From NCBI GenBank assembly GCA_021432605.1, contig MU271149.1:806001-870000 (forward strand): a stretch of DNA of 64,000 bases. The letters are read 5' to 3'. The DNA is from Coniochaeta sp. PMI_546 (lineage: Eukaryota; Ascomycota; Sordariomycetes; Coniochaetales; Coniochaetaceae). The position numbers and the translations under genes are program-made. Of this stretch, positions 22,013 to 32,200 are shown piece after piece (position 1 is the first letter of the stretch; each line of letters opens with the position of its first letter). A model generated the notes under the pieces. The model searched no databases. It was not told the DNA's origin and saw nothing but the letters and a program-made list of their open reading frames with translations.

Positions 22013-25000
22013 ATGGGTGTCAACGGCCTCTGGACGGTAGTCCAACCGTGCGCCCGCCCCACGAACCTCGCGACCCTCAACCGCAAGCGCCTCGCCGTCG
22101 ACGCGTCGATCTGGATCTACCAGTTCCTCAAAGCCGTGCGCGACAAGGAAGGAAATGCCCTGAGGAACAGCCACGTCGTCGGCTTCTTCCGGCGCATCTG
22201 CAAGCTGCTCTGGTTCGGCATCCAGCCCGTCTTCGTCTTTGACGGCGGGGCGCCGGCGCTCAAGAGGGCTACCCTGCAGGGCAGACGGAGGAGGCGAGAG
22301 GGCAGACGCGACGATGCGGTGCGGACGGCTGGAAAGCTGCTGGCTGTGCAGATGCAGCGCGCTGCCGAGGTGGAGGGCGAGGAGAGGCGGCGGAGGAAGA
22401 AGGACGAGGAGGAAGGGAGGACGGTGCAGCAGGAGGAGGCCATACCCGACATGGAGAACATAGTATACGCCGAGGAGGTGGGCATGTCGAACCAAGAAAG
22501 GAAGCAGAACAGGACCTTCCGCAAGACGGACGCGTACCACCTGCCGGACCTGCAGAACAGCATCGAGGGCATGGGCAAGCCCGACGACCCGCGCATCATG
22601 TCCGTCGAGGAGCTGGAGGAGTACGCGCGGCAGTTCCACGAGGGCGAGGACGTCAACCTCTACGACTTCAGCAAGATCGACTTCGACGGCGACTTCTTCA
22701 AGAGCCTGCCTCCGCCGGACCGGTATAACATCCTCAACGCGGCGCGGATAAGGTCGCGGCTGCGCATGGGGCTGAGCAAAGACCAGCTGGAGGACATGTT
22801 TCCCGACCGGATGGCGTTTTCGAGGTTCCAGATCGAGAGGGTGAAAGAGAGGAATCATCTGACTCAACGCTTGATGTTCGAGATGGGCATGACGGGGACG
22901 GATCTGACCGTTGGGGGCAGCGGGAGGATTGCTGGAGAGAAGAATAGGGAGTACATACTGGTTAAGAATGAGGGCGTCGAGGGCGGTTGGGCGCTGGGCG
23001 TTGTGAGTAAAGAGAAGGACGTGGGGGAGATGCACATGCCTATCGATGTTGATGCGTTGGATTTTCAGTACCAGGCCAAGGATGCTGTCGATGATGAGTG
23101 GGAGGATGAGGAAGACTTTGAGGATGTGCCCATTCAGGGGCTGAACCGGCTTCCGAAGGTTGGTGACATCGCCCACCAAACTCAACAAGCTGATGCGGAT
23201 CTTGACGGTGGCGAAGAGTCGCTCTTTGTCAACGACAACATGGTCGAGCTCTTTGGCGATGACGAGGTGGTAGAAGCAGATGAGGACGATGACCTTAAGA
23301 GGGCTATTGCAATGTCCCTGGAGAACCAGCACAAGCCTGCTAGTTTGCAGAACGACTCAGAAGAAGACGAGGACTTCGAAGACGTCGAGCTACCGGCGCC
23401 CCGATGGAAACAAAAGGCCGTTGAGGTGCCCAAGCCTATAGCCACTTCTGCTAGGTCCAGCGGTCGCATGGTTGCCCACATCGTCAACAACCGAGCCAAC
23501 GCTGCCGTCAGGAGGCGTCAGAGCAGCGCCAGTAGCGACAGTGACATGGACCTACAGGCTGCCCTGGCTAAGGCTGCCAAGAAGAAAGCCGCTGCGAAGA
23601 AGCCACAGGAGAAAGCGCCCATCAAGCCGAATGTGAAGAACCCGTTTAGCGGACCTCTCCCTTTCGAGAAGCTCGACTGGAAGACTTCCATATTTGCTGG
23701 CGCACTAAAGCAAGGTTCTACCAGTGACCCAATGAAAGGGACCGCATCAAGTCGGACGGGCCAACAGGAGGCGGAGGACGATGAAATGGCAGGCGGGTTC
23801 GAGAGAGAACTTGGCCGGCCTGAGGCCGAGGATGATGAGATGCCAGGTGGGTTCGAGAGAGAACCAAAGGAGAATGACAATAATGCGCCACGACCTCTAC
23901 CACCTTGGCTGGCCGATGACACGGACATTCGTGAGTCATATAGGAAGCAGAAGGAAGCCGATGCTGAGATGGCGGCACAAGACGAGGCGCTGGCGAGAGA
24001 AGAGAGACTGCAGGCGCAGCGACGGATAGAAAAGGAGCGCGTCGAGATCCTCTCCTCTGAGGATGATGGTAGCGATGTCGAGATCATCGAGGCGCCTCCT
24101 CCGAAAGAGAGGGCCACGAGCCGCCTATCACCGTCAAGCAGGGACGCGAGTAAGCCTGTTTCTGCGATTGTCGTGGAGAAGTCACCCGAGAATGGTGACG
24201 ATGTCATCGACCTGGTTGAAGGCGATAATTCTACAACCGAAGTGGTGCCAGAGGTGAGCCAGGATACTCTGGCCCCCGAAGATCGCCGCTCTCCATCTAC
24301 GGACAATGAATTTGAGGACGTCGAGATGCCTCCTCAGAATGAGACCACACACACGGAGCAGGAGAAATCAGATAAAGAGCGCGCAGATGATGTCGATATG
24401 ACTTTTGAAGAGATAATGCGCTCAGACTCTCCGCCCGACAGACAAGGCCAGGGCGTTGCTGATGGCGCCGATGATCTGACCTACGAGGAGTTGATGCGCC
24501 CCGATGCCCAGCCCGGCCGTATCAACGGTCTAGCTACTGCGGATCCTATCCAAAACGACATAGATCCCAATGCCCCAGGCGAAGATGAGTTTGACGACTT
24601 CAGCGATCCAGAGGAGGAAGAACTTCTTGCTCAGATGGCCGAAGAAGCCGAAGAGCACGCGCGATTTGCAAGCGAGCTAAATCATAAATCTCAGGCTCAG
24701 AATCAGGAGGAGTACGAGCGCGAACTCCGGGCACTGAGGGCTCAGCAGAAGAAGGATCGTCGTGACGCGGACGAGGTCACGCAGATCATGGTCACCGAGT
24801 GTCAAGCTCTGCTACGGCTGTTTGGTATCCCTTACATAACTGCGCCGATGGAAGCTGAGGCGCAGTGTGCTGAGCTGGTGAGGTTGGGACTAGTCGACGG
24901 TATCGTCACCGATGACTCTGATACGTTCCTTTTTGGCGGAACGAGGGTGTACAAGAACATGTTCAACGGCAACAAGCTTGTTGAGTGCTACCTATCTACT

Positions 25001-25819
25001 GATTTGGAGAAGGAGCTTTCTCTCTCACGGCACGAGCTCATATCACTCGCCCTACTGTTAGGCTCTGACTATACCGAAGGCTTACCGGGTGTTGGACCTG
25101 TCACCGCTGTGGAGATCCTATCCGAGTTTCCCGGCCCGAATGGTCTGAACGAGTTCAAGGATTGGTGGCAAGATGTGCAGCTGAACAACCGCCCTAAGGC
25201 AGCGGATGCAGACTCGCCGTTCCGCAGAAAGTTCCGCAAGTCCCAAGGTACGAAGCTCTTCCTACCTCCCGGATTCCCCAACCCAGCCGTGGCGGAAGCC
25301 TACCTGAAGCCGGAAGTCGACCGCAGCGCGGAGCCCTTTCAGTGGGGCGTACCGAACCTTGAGGGGCTACGGCAGTTCCTTATGGCGACTATCGGTTGGA
25401 GTCAGGAGCGGACCGACGAGGTCCTCGTCCCGGTCATCAAGGACATGAACAAGCGCGGCGTCGAGGGCACGCAGAGCAATATCACGCGGTACTTTGAGGG
25501 ATCTGTCGGAGCCGGTGCAAAGGAGGCCTTTGCGCCGAGGCAGAGGGTCCAGGGGAGTAGGAGAATGGCTGAAGCTGTTACGAAACTGAGGGCCAAGAAG
25601 CCTGGTCTTGGGAGCTTTGACATGACAATGCCTGTCGTAGCGCCACCTGGGCCGAAGAAAGCCGGGAAGAAGAGGAAGGGACCGCAGGCTGCTGTTACTG
25701 TGGTGGAGGACGATGACGACAATGTTGATGAGCGGGATGATGCCGTTGATGATGATGATGATGATGAGCAAGGCAGCAACGGCAGGTCTCGGGCCAAGGG
25801 CAAAAGAGTCAAGGCATGA
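22013..25819 (+). CDS. RAD2: XPG/Rad2 structure-specific DNA repair endonuclease
   Basis: This is a single exon of 1268 residues. It has the FEN/XPG two-part nuclease. The N region (MGVNGLWTVVQP) carries metal-binding D30 and D77. The I region starts near residue 915 and carries E947/E949, D967-D-S-D970 and D1019 in GSDYTEG. About 800 acidic, low-complexity residues separate them, the hallmark of XPG/Rad2 rather than FEN1 or Exo1. A PIP-box-like motif Q1154-S-N-I-T-R-Y-F1161 follows the nuclease core, and the C-terminus is a basic/acidic tail with a KKAGKKRKG nuclear-signal-like patch. It makes the 3' incision in nucleotide excision repair and also supports TFIIH. The spacer contains a tandem 18-residue repeat (586-621) and twin T(F/Y)EE(I/L)MR motifs (797-803, 823-829). 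All visible catalytic residues are intact. Confidence 0.96.
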   Translation: MGVNGLWTVVQPCARPTNLATLNRKRLAVDASIWIYQFLKAVRDKEGNALRNSHVVGFFRRICKLLWFGIQPVFVFDGGAPALKRATLQGRRRRREGRRDDAVRTAGKLLAVQMQRAAEVEGEERRRRKKDEEEGRTVQQEEAIPDMENIVYAEEVGMSNQERKQNRTFRKTDAYHLPDLQNSIEGMGKPDDPRIMSVEELEEYARQFHEGEDVNLYDFSKIDFDGDFFKSLPPPDRYNILNAARIRSRLRMGLSKDQLEDMFPDRMAFSRFQIERVKERNHLTQRLMFEMGMTGTDLTVGGSGRIAGEKNREYILVKNEGVEGGWALGVVSKEKDVGEMHMPIDVDALDFQYQAKDAVDDEWEDEEDFEDVPIQGLNRLPKVGDIAHQTQQADADLDGGEESLFVNDNMVELFGDDEVVEADEDDDLKRAIAMSLENQHKPASLQNDSEEDEDFEDVELPAPRWKQKAVEVPKPIATSARSSGRMVAHIVNNRANAAVRRRQSSASSDSDMDLQAALAKAAKKKAAAKKPQEKAPIKPNVKNPFSGPLPFEKLDWKTSIFAGALKQGSTSDPMKGTASSRTGQQEAEDDEMAGGFERELGRPEAEDDEMPGGFEREPKENDNNAPRPLPPWLADDTDIRESYRKQKEADAEMAAQDEALAREERLQAQRRIEKERVEILSSEDDGSDVEIIEAPPPKERATSRLSPSSRDASKPVSAIVVEKSPENGDDVIDLVEGDNSTTEVVPEVSQDTLAPEDRRSPSTDNEFEDVEMPPQNETTHTEQEKSDKERADDVDMTFEEIMRSDSPPDRQGQGVADGADDLTYEELMRPDAQPGRINGLATADPIQNDIDPNAPGEDEFDDFSDPEEEELLAQMAEEAEEHARFASELNHKSQAQNQEEYERELRALRAQQKKDRRDADEVTQIMVTECQALLRLFGIPYITAPMEAEAQCAELVRLGLVDGIVTDDSDTFLFGGTRVYKNMFNGNKLVECYLSTDLEKELSLSRHELISLALLLGSDYTEGLPGVGPVTAVEILSEFPGPNGLNEFKDWWQDVQLNNRPKAADADSPFRRKFRKSQGTKLFLPPGFPNPAVAEAYLKPEVDRSAEPFQWGVPNLEGLRQFLMATIGWSQERTDEVLVPVIKDMNKRGVEGTQSNITRYFEGSVGAGAKEAFAPRQRVQGSRRMAEAVTKLRAKKPGLGSFDMTMPVVAPPGPKKAGKKRKGPQAAVTVVEDDDDNVDERDDAVDDDDDDEQGSNGRSRAKGKRVKA
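23768..23875 (+). repeat. Tandem 54-bp in-frame repeat inside RAD2
   Basis: Two adjacent 54-nt units (23768-23821, 23822-23875) encode EAEDDEMAGGFERELGRP and EAEDDEMPGGFEREPKEN. They lie in the acidic spacer of the nuclease. Synonymous differences between units suggest an old duplication. Confidence 0.8.
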
Positions 25820-27478
25820 ATGTTGCGATGTCACGGTAGAATTGGATATATAGAGATGCCTTCGAGATGCCCTGGCAACGGGACGAACACATTAGAATGG
25901 CTTGAAGATCATTGCCCTATGCGCGCAAGGATTGATAGCTACACGTGGGAGCCAACCGGCCTTTTTCCAGCTTTCGCGGCTGTCGCCTGTCGACGACAAC
26001 AGCCTTGACTATAAGCTCTTTTATATTGACAGGAACAGGGAAAGCGCTGGTCCGTCAACCCGGATGATATGCTATGGCCGATGTTTCGTTTCGACAATCT
26101 ATTTTATCGGTACTCTTTGATTCTAGAAGTCTGCGCCGAGCCGTCCAGGCGGAGCTGAGTTATCTACGACATTATATTTTCGGTACATCGGCTGTGCCTT
26201 GCTTAGGCTATATTCTGGCAGGGCAGTAACATGCGGACCATGGGCCTCCCTTTGCGCAGCAGCAATCCCGCCCTTCGGTGTTAGACTGACTGATTTCCTG
26301 ATGCTTTGCTGCTAGCAGGCAAGTGTATCGCCAAACTTTTCTTGTGCCTTGATCTCGGGCTTCACGGGCATATCGTCGACGCTGTCCTACTCACATAGAC
26401 GAGAGGGGTTATCGTGCAGGATCCAATGGCGGAACCATCACGATAGTTCGCCAGACAGAAGCTGACTCGCAAGGTTTGGATGGCAGCTCTAGAGTCTAGC
26501 CCATCGTCACTAGTCGGAAAAGAAAAGTCTATGTGTACCTGCATCCACTACCTCTGGCCTGCAAACAGTGTTTGGCGCTACTGCAAGGGGTCCGCCGTCG
26601 GACTTCGAAGCTGAGTTCCCCACACCAAAATTGGAGGAGTGGTGGCTGGGCTGGGCCTTACTCTCGACCACATTCCACGCCGTGGTTGGTCCACGTCTCG
26701 ACTGGAATAGACCATCGTCGGCACTCAGGAACAATGAAGGCCTGTGAATGGATCAAAAGAACACCGAAGTAACCCTGCGGTACTTGGCCCTGGATATCCC
26801 GCCCATCCCACCATCATGAACCAAGGTTTTTTTCCCTTCCCTTTCTTACTTGCTCTCCTTGTCCATTATTGCCGGACCGTTATTGGTAGAATCCTGCAGT
26901 CCAGGGATCAGAGAACAAGGGACGAAAGACGGGTTCAACAATAGAGTGCCCGAACAATGAGCAAGGGTGTCTTGGCCCATGGGTATCGTGGCCTTGGGCA
27001 CCGGCCCCATAGCCGCCAAGTGGTGGTGAATAGCCAGCGCGGGCTGGGGTGCTTGGCTAACATACCTTTCTTCTTTCTTGGTGAGACTTCAAGGCGGGTT
27101 CTTAAAGGTAGGGTGACCCTCCTGGCCCACGACCAACCTCTCTCTCACCACTTAGTGGAATTCATATCCTGCGTCTGCTGCGTTCGGTGACGAGCTCACG
27201 AGACTTCAGTCCTTTCTTCAAAGGTGTAGATTCGCCTGTCATTCCTTTCAAGCTTTGCGCTATACATATATTCAGGGGACAAAAGAATCTTGACCAACCT
27301 CACTCTTGTTGTTGCTGCCCTTTCTGCCTCCTATATACCGCGAACTTACACGTTGTTGCTCCATACCTCACTCGAAGCGAGACATCTCACTCTTCTGGAA
27401 GAGGCGCATATTGGCGGGACCACATATCTTCACCAACACTTGCATACGAACACTAGACATACACCTTTCTCGGAAATC
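25820..27478. other. Intergenic region of about 1.7 kb, TOS1 promoter and leader
   Basis: No gene is supported. The part next to TOS1 (26982-27478) has no ATG on the plus strand and is pyrimidine-rich, consistent with promoter plus 5' leader. A TATACATATA element lies at 27261-27270, about 210 nt before the start codon. Confidence 0.5.
27261..27270 (+). promoter_or_regulatory. TATA-like element upstream of TOS1
   Basis: TATACATATA sits about 210 nt upstream of the TOS1 ATG at 27479, within the ATG-free region. A transcription start around 27290-27310 would give a leader of about 180 nt. This is inferred from position only. Confidence 0.4.
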
Positions 27479-29021
27479 ATGAAGGCTGCCACTGGTGTAG
27501 CATTGCTGGCTTCGGCTGGCTTCGCCAATGCTGCGACGTTGGGCAGGGCAGCAGCTTCACCCCGGGCTGCTGCCTCGAGCGGGCAGCTTTGTGCTGAGGG
27601 ATCTGTCGACGAGGGCGGTAACTGGTTCTGTCAACAAGTCAGTCAGATCCTGTACACCAATGTCGGGACGCCTGCTGGTTCCTACAACGAGGTCGTCCAT
27701 ATGGACCCGGCCACGGGAGAGTGCCAGAAGTCTCCCAAGGCCATTGCTGGCGGTCTGGCACCGTTCGATGAGCCGGTAAGATGTCCTTGCCTTATCTACA
27801 ACCCCAACCGAAGCTAATATAGACCAGATATCGCTTCATTTCCGCGGGCCGGCGCAGCTCATCCAGTTCGCTGTCTATACCCCTGGCACGAAGACCAAGC
27901 GAGACTCAGTGGACTCTGTCGTAGCGAAGCGCCACGGACATAAGCATGCCCGCTACCAGCACGCCCACCTCCAGTCGGAGCGGGAAGCGCCCCACAAAGT
28001 CGAGGAGAAGCGCGAACATCCAACCATCTGGGTCACCGCCACCATCAACGGCGCCGTAGTCTCCTGGACGAACGACTACTGGGGACCTGAAGACTCCGCC
28101 ACACCGGCCGCTGCAGCCCCTGCCGTCAACACGGCGCCTGCTGCGGCCCCAGCGCCTCCAGCATCTACCCCGGTTGCGGTGGTCGCAAACCCCAGTCCCA
28201 CAGCAGTAGCCGGCGTTCAAGCAGCCGACTACGTCAAACCCACGGCCACCGCCGCCGCCACCACGGCATCCAGCGCTCCTGTAACGGGCGACTACGTCCG
28301 ATCAGCCTACTACAACAGCAACACCGGCGCTGCGTCGGGACTGGTCTTCCTAGGCAACTACGGCGGCGTCGCCGGCTCCGGTGCCTGGTCGCCCACGTTC
28401 GGCAACTCCCTCTCCTACCTCGACTCGACCGGCACGACCGGCGCGTCCAGCCCACAGGTCCTATCAAACGTGACGATCCCCTCCGTCAAGGAATTCGCCA
28501 TCTTCTCGGACGAGCCGTGCGACGCTTCCTGCGGCTACGTGCAGCCCGGCAGCGTGGCCTACAAGGGCTTCGGCGGCGCCGACAAGACCATCCTGGCCGA
28601 GTTCCTCATGCCGCACGAGAACCCCAACGGCTTCCTGGCCGACCAGTCCGCCTTCTGGGCCCTCAACGCCAAGATTCCCCGCACTCAGCAGTACGGCGCT
28701 TGCTCATGCTGGCCTGAGTGTGGAGAGTTCGATATCCTCGAGACGCTGGCCAATGGAGATAACAAGTGCAAGAGCACCCTGCACGCGGGCGCCAGGAGCG
28801 GCGGTGACTCGAACTACTTTGAGAGGCCTGCCACGAAGAGTGTCAAGGTGGCGGTTGCGTTTGATTCTGCTAGCAACAGTGTGTCGGTCAAGATTCTTGA
28901 CGATTCGACTGTGTTTGGTGAGAGCTTGAGTGCCGCTGATGTGCAAGGGTTTCTGACTGCTGATGGCGGTGCGGCGACTCCCGGTTCGAAGGGCGCAAGC
29001 TTGTTTGCTATTGCCTCTTAG
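27479..29021 (+). CDS. TOS1-like cell-wall protein (putative glycosyl hydrolase)
   Basis: Two exons join to 496 residues: 27479-27775 and 27828-29021. The intron 27776-27827 is 52 nt, with GTAAGA, GCTAAT and CAG. A signal peptide (ATGVALLASAGFANA) is followed by the N-terminal Cys block SGQLCAEGSVDEGGNWFCQQV (DUF2403 type). Next come a basic region with possible Kex2 sites (TKTKR, VAKR, EEKR) and an Ala/Pro/Thr-rich linker. The C-terminal domain of about 240 residues (DUF2401/TOS1 type) has FAIFSDEPCDASCGY, MPHENPNGFLADQSAFWALNAKIPR and CSCWPECGEFDILE; the last is an acidic motif like those of glycosidase active sites. TOS1 is a covalently linked yeast wall protein linked to beta-1,3-glucan. 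Hydrolase activity is a family-level prediction. Confidence 0.9.
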
Positions 29022-29268
29022 GCGATATAGGGGGGATTTGACGATGACTTCGATTCTGCGTACATATACGATTACCTAGGGTTATAGGTTCTTGGACATT
29101 GGAGAGATACCCGTTTAGATACTATGCTTATGATACGACGGCTTTGGAGTCAGGAAATTTATTCGATTCTCACAACACATCTCCTGCGAGGCATGTTTAT
29201 TCCTGCGTGCCATGTGCTGATAGTCTCGAGTCTAACGTCATGCCACACACGCCGGCATTCGAAACTAT

Positions 29269-32200
29269 TTACAAAAGTTCCATCTTTCTGCCGCGGTAGA
29301 AATCCCAGATCTCCATTCCGACGCCAGCAACCATCAGGTTGCCATCGTCAATGATCTCCAGCCCTCCAGGATCTGCCAGAGCGCTGTAAGAGTTGTAGAG
29401 CAATGCGATGCGCAGGGGGTCAGATACCTCAACCCGCCAGATTTTCAGACGCTGGTCGTTGCTAACCGTAGCCAGGAAGCTGTAAACCCCGTCGTTTCGC
29501 AATGCCTTGACACCTGTGATCGCAGCCGCATGAGCGCCTTTCACCCTAGCGCAGGTGAATGCCCGTACATCTACGTCTGTTGTTCCTGCCGCTGGCTCTG
29601 CTCCTGCGACGCTCGCATTCGCCGTCAAAGAATGGATGCAGAGCGCATTGTCGTCTCCGCCCGTGTAGACATGGTATCTGTCCGCAGAGAGAGGCACGAC
29701 TTCCAGGCTCTTGACGGCATTTTCGTGCGCATGCGTAGTCAGCGCAACGCGATACCCTTCCTCCTGCTGTCCATCGCCATAGTGAGCGGTCGCTTTCCAT
29801 AGAGCGACAACCCCGTCCGTCGAACCTGTGATCACGTTCATCCCTAGTTGTCCCGCCACTGGCAGCATCTGCCTGACTTGCGTCAAGCACGCACCGGTAT
29901 ACTTGCCAGCCTGCACGCAACTGAACCCAGTCCTCTGCGAGTAGCAGTACGTCTTCAGCGTCGAATTGGAGAAGACCATAGTCAAGAGGATACCGCCCTC
30001 GGGATTCACCGGGTTTGGGGCTACAGTCCATGAATCAAAGTCCATGATCCTCAAGTCTCCATCTGGCGTGCGGAAGGGATACACCGCCTCACAAACGACG
30101 GCGAGACCCTTGTACTCGGACTCCAAGGTGGTCACTTTCCAGACGAAGAACTCCTCCGCGCCGGCGCTACTGAGGAGATACCCGTTGCTCTCCCACTTGA
30201 GCGCCTGCAGGCCGGCGGTATGCTTCTGCAGGACTGCGAGACACCTCATACCCGCTACCATCCCGTCGTCCTTCCTTGACCATTCCCAGATACGAATGCA
30301 TGTATCCTCGGCACCTGTAGCGATGTACTTGGCGGTTGAGGCCGAGATAGCATCGGAAGCAACGGCACGTATCTCCCTACCATGTCCACCCTGCTTAAGG
30401 ACCTGAACAGAAGGCTCGTCCTGAGAGAAGATGCCCATCGCAGATGCCTTGGTATACACAAACCGCAGCTTGTTCGCGTCAGTGGGATCAGAGAAGTAGT
30501 CGAACGTCCTATGTGCCCCTCCGCATGCAACAGTGGCGATTTCTTGCTGCCGCGTCTCATTCCAGACGACGAAGTTCGTGCTGCGGAAGCCGCATATGAC
30601 GAGCTCTAGATCACCTTGCTTCGAGGGGACGAGACGTGCACCTTCGAGCATCGGGCCCAGGGGTGGTGTGGTTTCGTGTCGTAGCTGTAGAGAGAAGCCG
30701 GTTGGCGAGGACTGGACCTCGTAGATCCGATACTTGCCATCCCGGCAGGTTGTTAGGACATATTTGGGCGCCTTACCCTTGAGAGGCGGGAGGGTGATGA
30801 TGCTGGTGACTGCATCGCCTCCTTTCGTTCTGCAGTCGTTCCGGGATGTTTGGTGGACGTAGATCCCTGCTTTCTTTTGGTAGACTGTGATGCCACCCTT
30901 TCTTGACCCGAGCAGAAGTAAGTCTCCGCAGACGCCGACTGACGTGACAACAAAGCCTATGCGAAGTGCGAGGTATGACTGCTCGACGGTAATATCGGTT
31001 GACAGAGAACCAAGTGTGAGTATTGTAGCTTGGGTGCTCCCAAGGACCGTCACGAAGATTTTCAGCTTGTTCCGCGCACCTCCAATGTCGACATGAACGT
31101 CTGGTATGCACAATACGTCCGTGATCTTGCCCGGCAACTGTGCAATCTCCTCCAATCCCTGCGCCTGGCGGAAGACGTACAGCCGCCCGCTTGTAGACCC
31201 GATGATGGCAGTGCCTGGTGCAACAGCCTTGACCACATTGTACGATTTTAGGGCTTGCTGTGTTGCGGCACTAGTTTCGACCTCGGCCCAAGATGGGCCA
31301 GCTCTCAGGTCTCCCAGTAAAAGTCGCCCCGAGATGGTTGAGACCAGCAGATGGTCTTCTGACAGAAAAGCATACCGTAGAAATCCATCTTTCCCCGGCT
31401 TTGGTGCCGCCAGTTGTGATACTCCATCCTGCCCGGAACCCTCTGCGTTCGTTAGAGACCCAATAACATCGTCCAGCGTCAGAAGAGCATTTGGGTTTCC
31501 TGACACTGTCCGATTTACTGCCACGGCGTCCATTCCTCTTCTCAAGAGGGTTACCTTCCCATCTGCCCCGCCAGTAACAGCACACGTCCGCCCTGGGCCG
31601 TCGGCCGTGACAGCGCAAGACCAGATGTGCTTGCCATTGTGGCATGCGGTCCTCTCTAAGTGCTCCAGGGTGTAGGGATATGCTTTGGTCGAAGCGACGG
31701 CAATCTTAGGAGCCCCATTCACAGCGCCGTTGCTGCCAACCAGTCGCCATTTCTGCATTGTCGTGTCTTCGCCAAAAGAACACACCTCAATCGAACCTGC
31801 CGCTCCGTCGTTGCATGCAAACCGGACATGCCATATCCTCGAGGCGTGTCCTATCGCCACCGCGAGGCATCGTGCTGAAGAGCTCGCCGCTGAACCATTT
31901 GTCGTCGTCTGAGCTTCCGAGTTATGGGTTCCTCCAAATCCAGTCTCTCTCGCCTCCTCCGCGTCTCCCCTCACTGCAGAATTTATTGCCTCTGGGCCTT
32001 CAGTTATATCCCATATCCGAATAGTCCTATCATCACTGCAGCTGGCAAGCAACCTCTGCTTGCGGCCGGGCTCAACCTCAACCTCGGGAGAAATGGCAAC
32101 CCCAAAGATGGAGCCCTCATGGCCGGTAAGGACGAACAAGACCTCCAGTCCGAAAGTGTCCTTCCCTATTTGGCATTTCCAGACGACAATCTCTCCAAAG

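Noticed and set aside
22007-23332. Antisense frame of 441 codons opposite RAD2
   Set aside because: It mirrors the GAG/GAC-rich acidic coding strand as Leu/Val-rich text, has no domain and lies fully inside a clear nuclease gene.
23518-24306. Second antisense frame (262 codons) opposite RAD2
   Set aside because: Ser-rich shadow of the acidic spacer; no domain, no promoter context.
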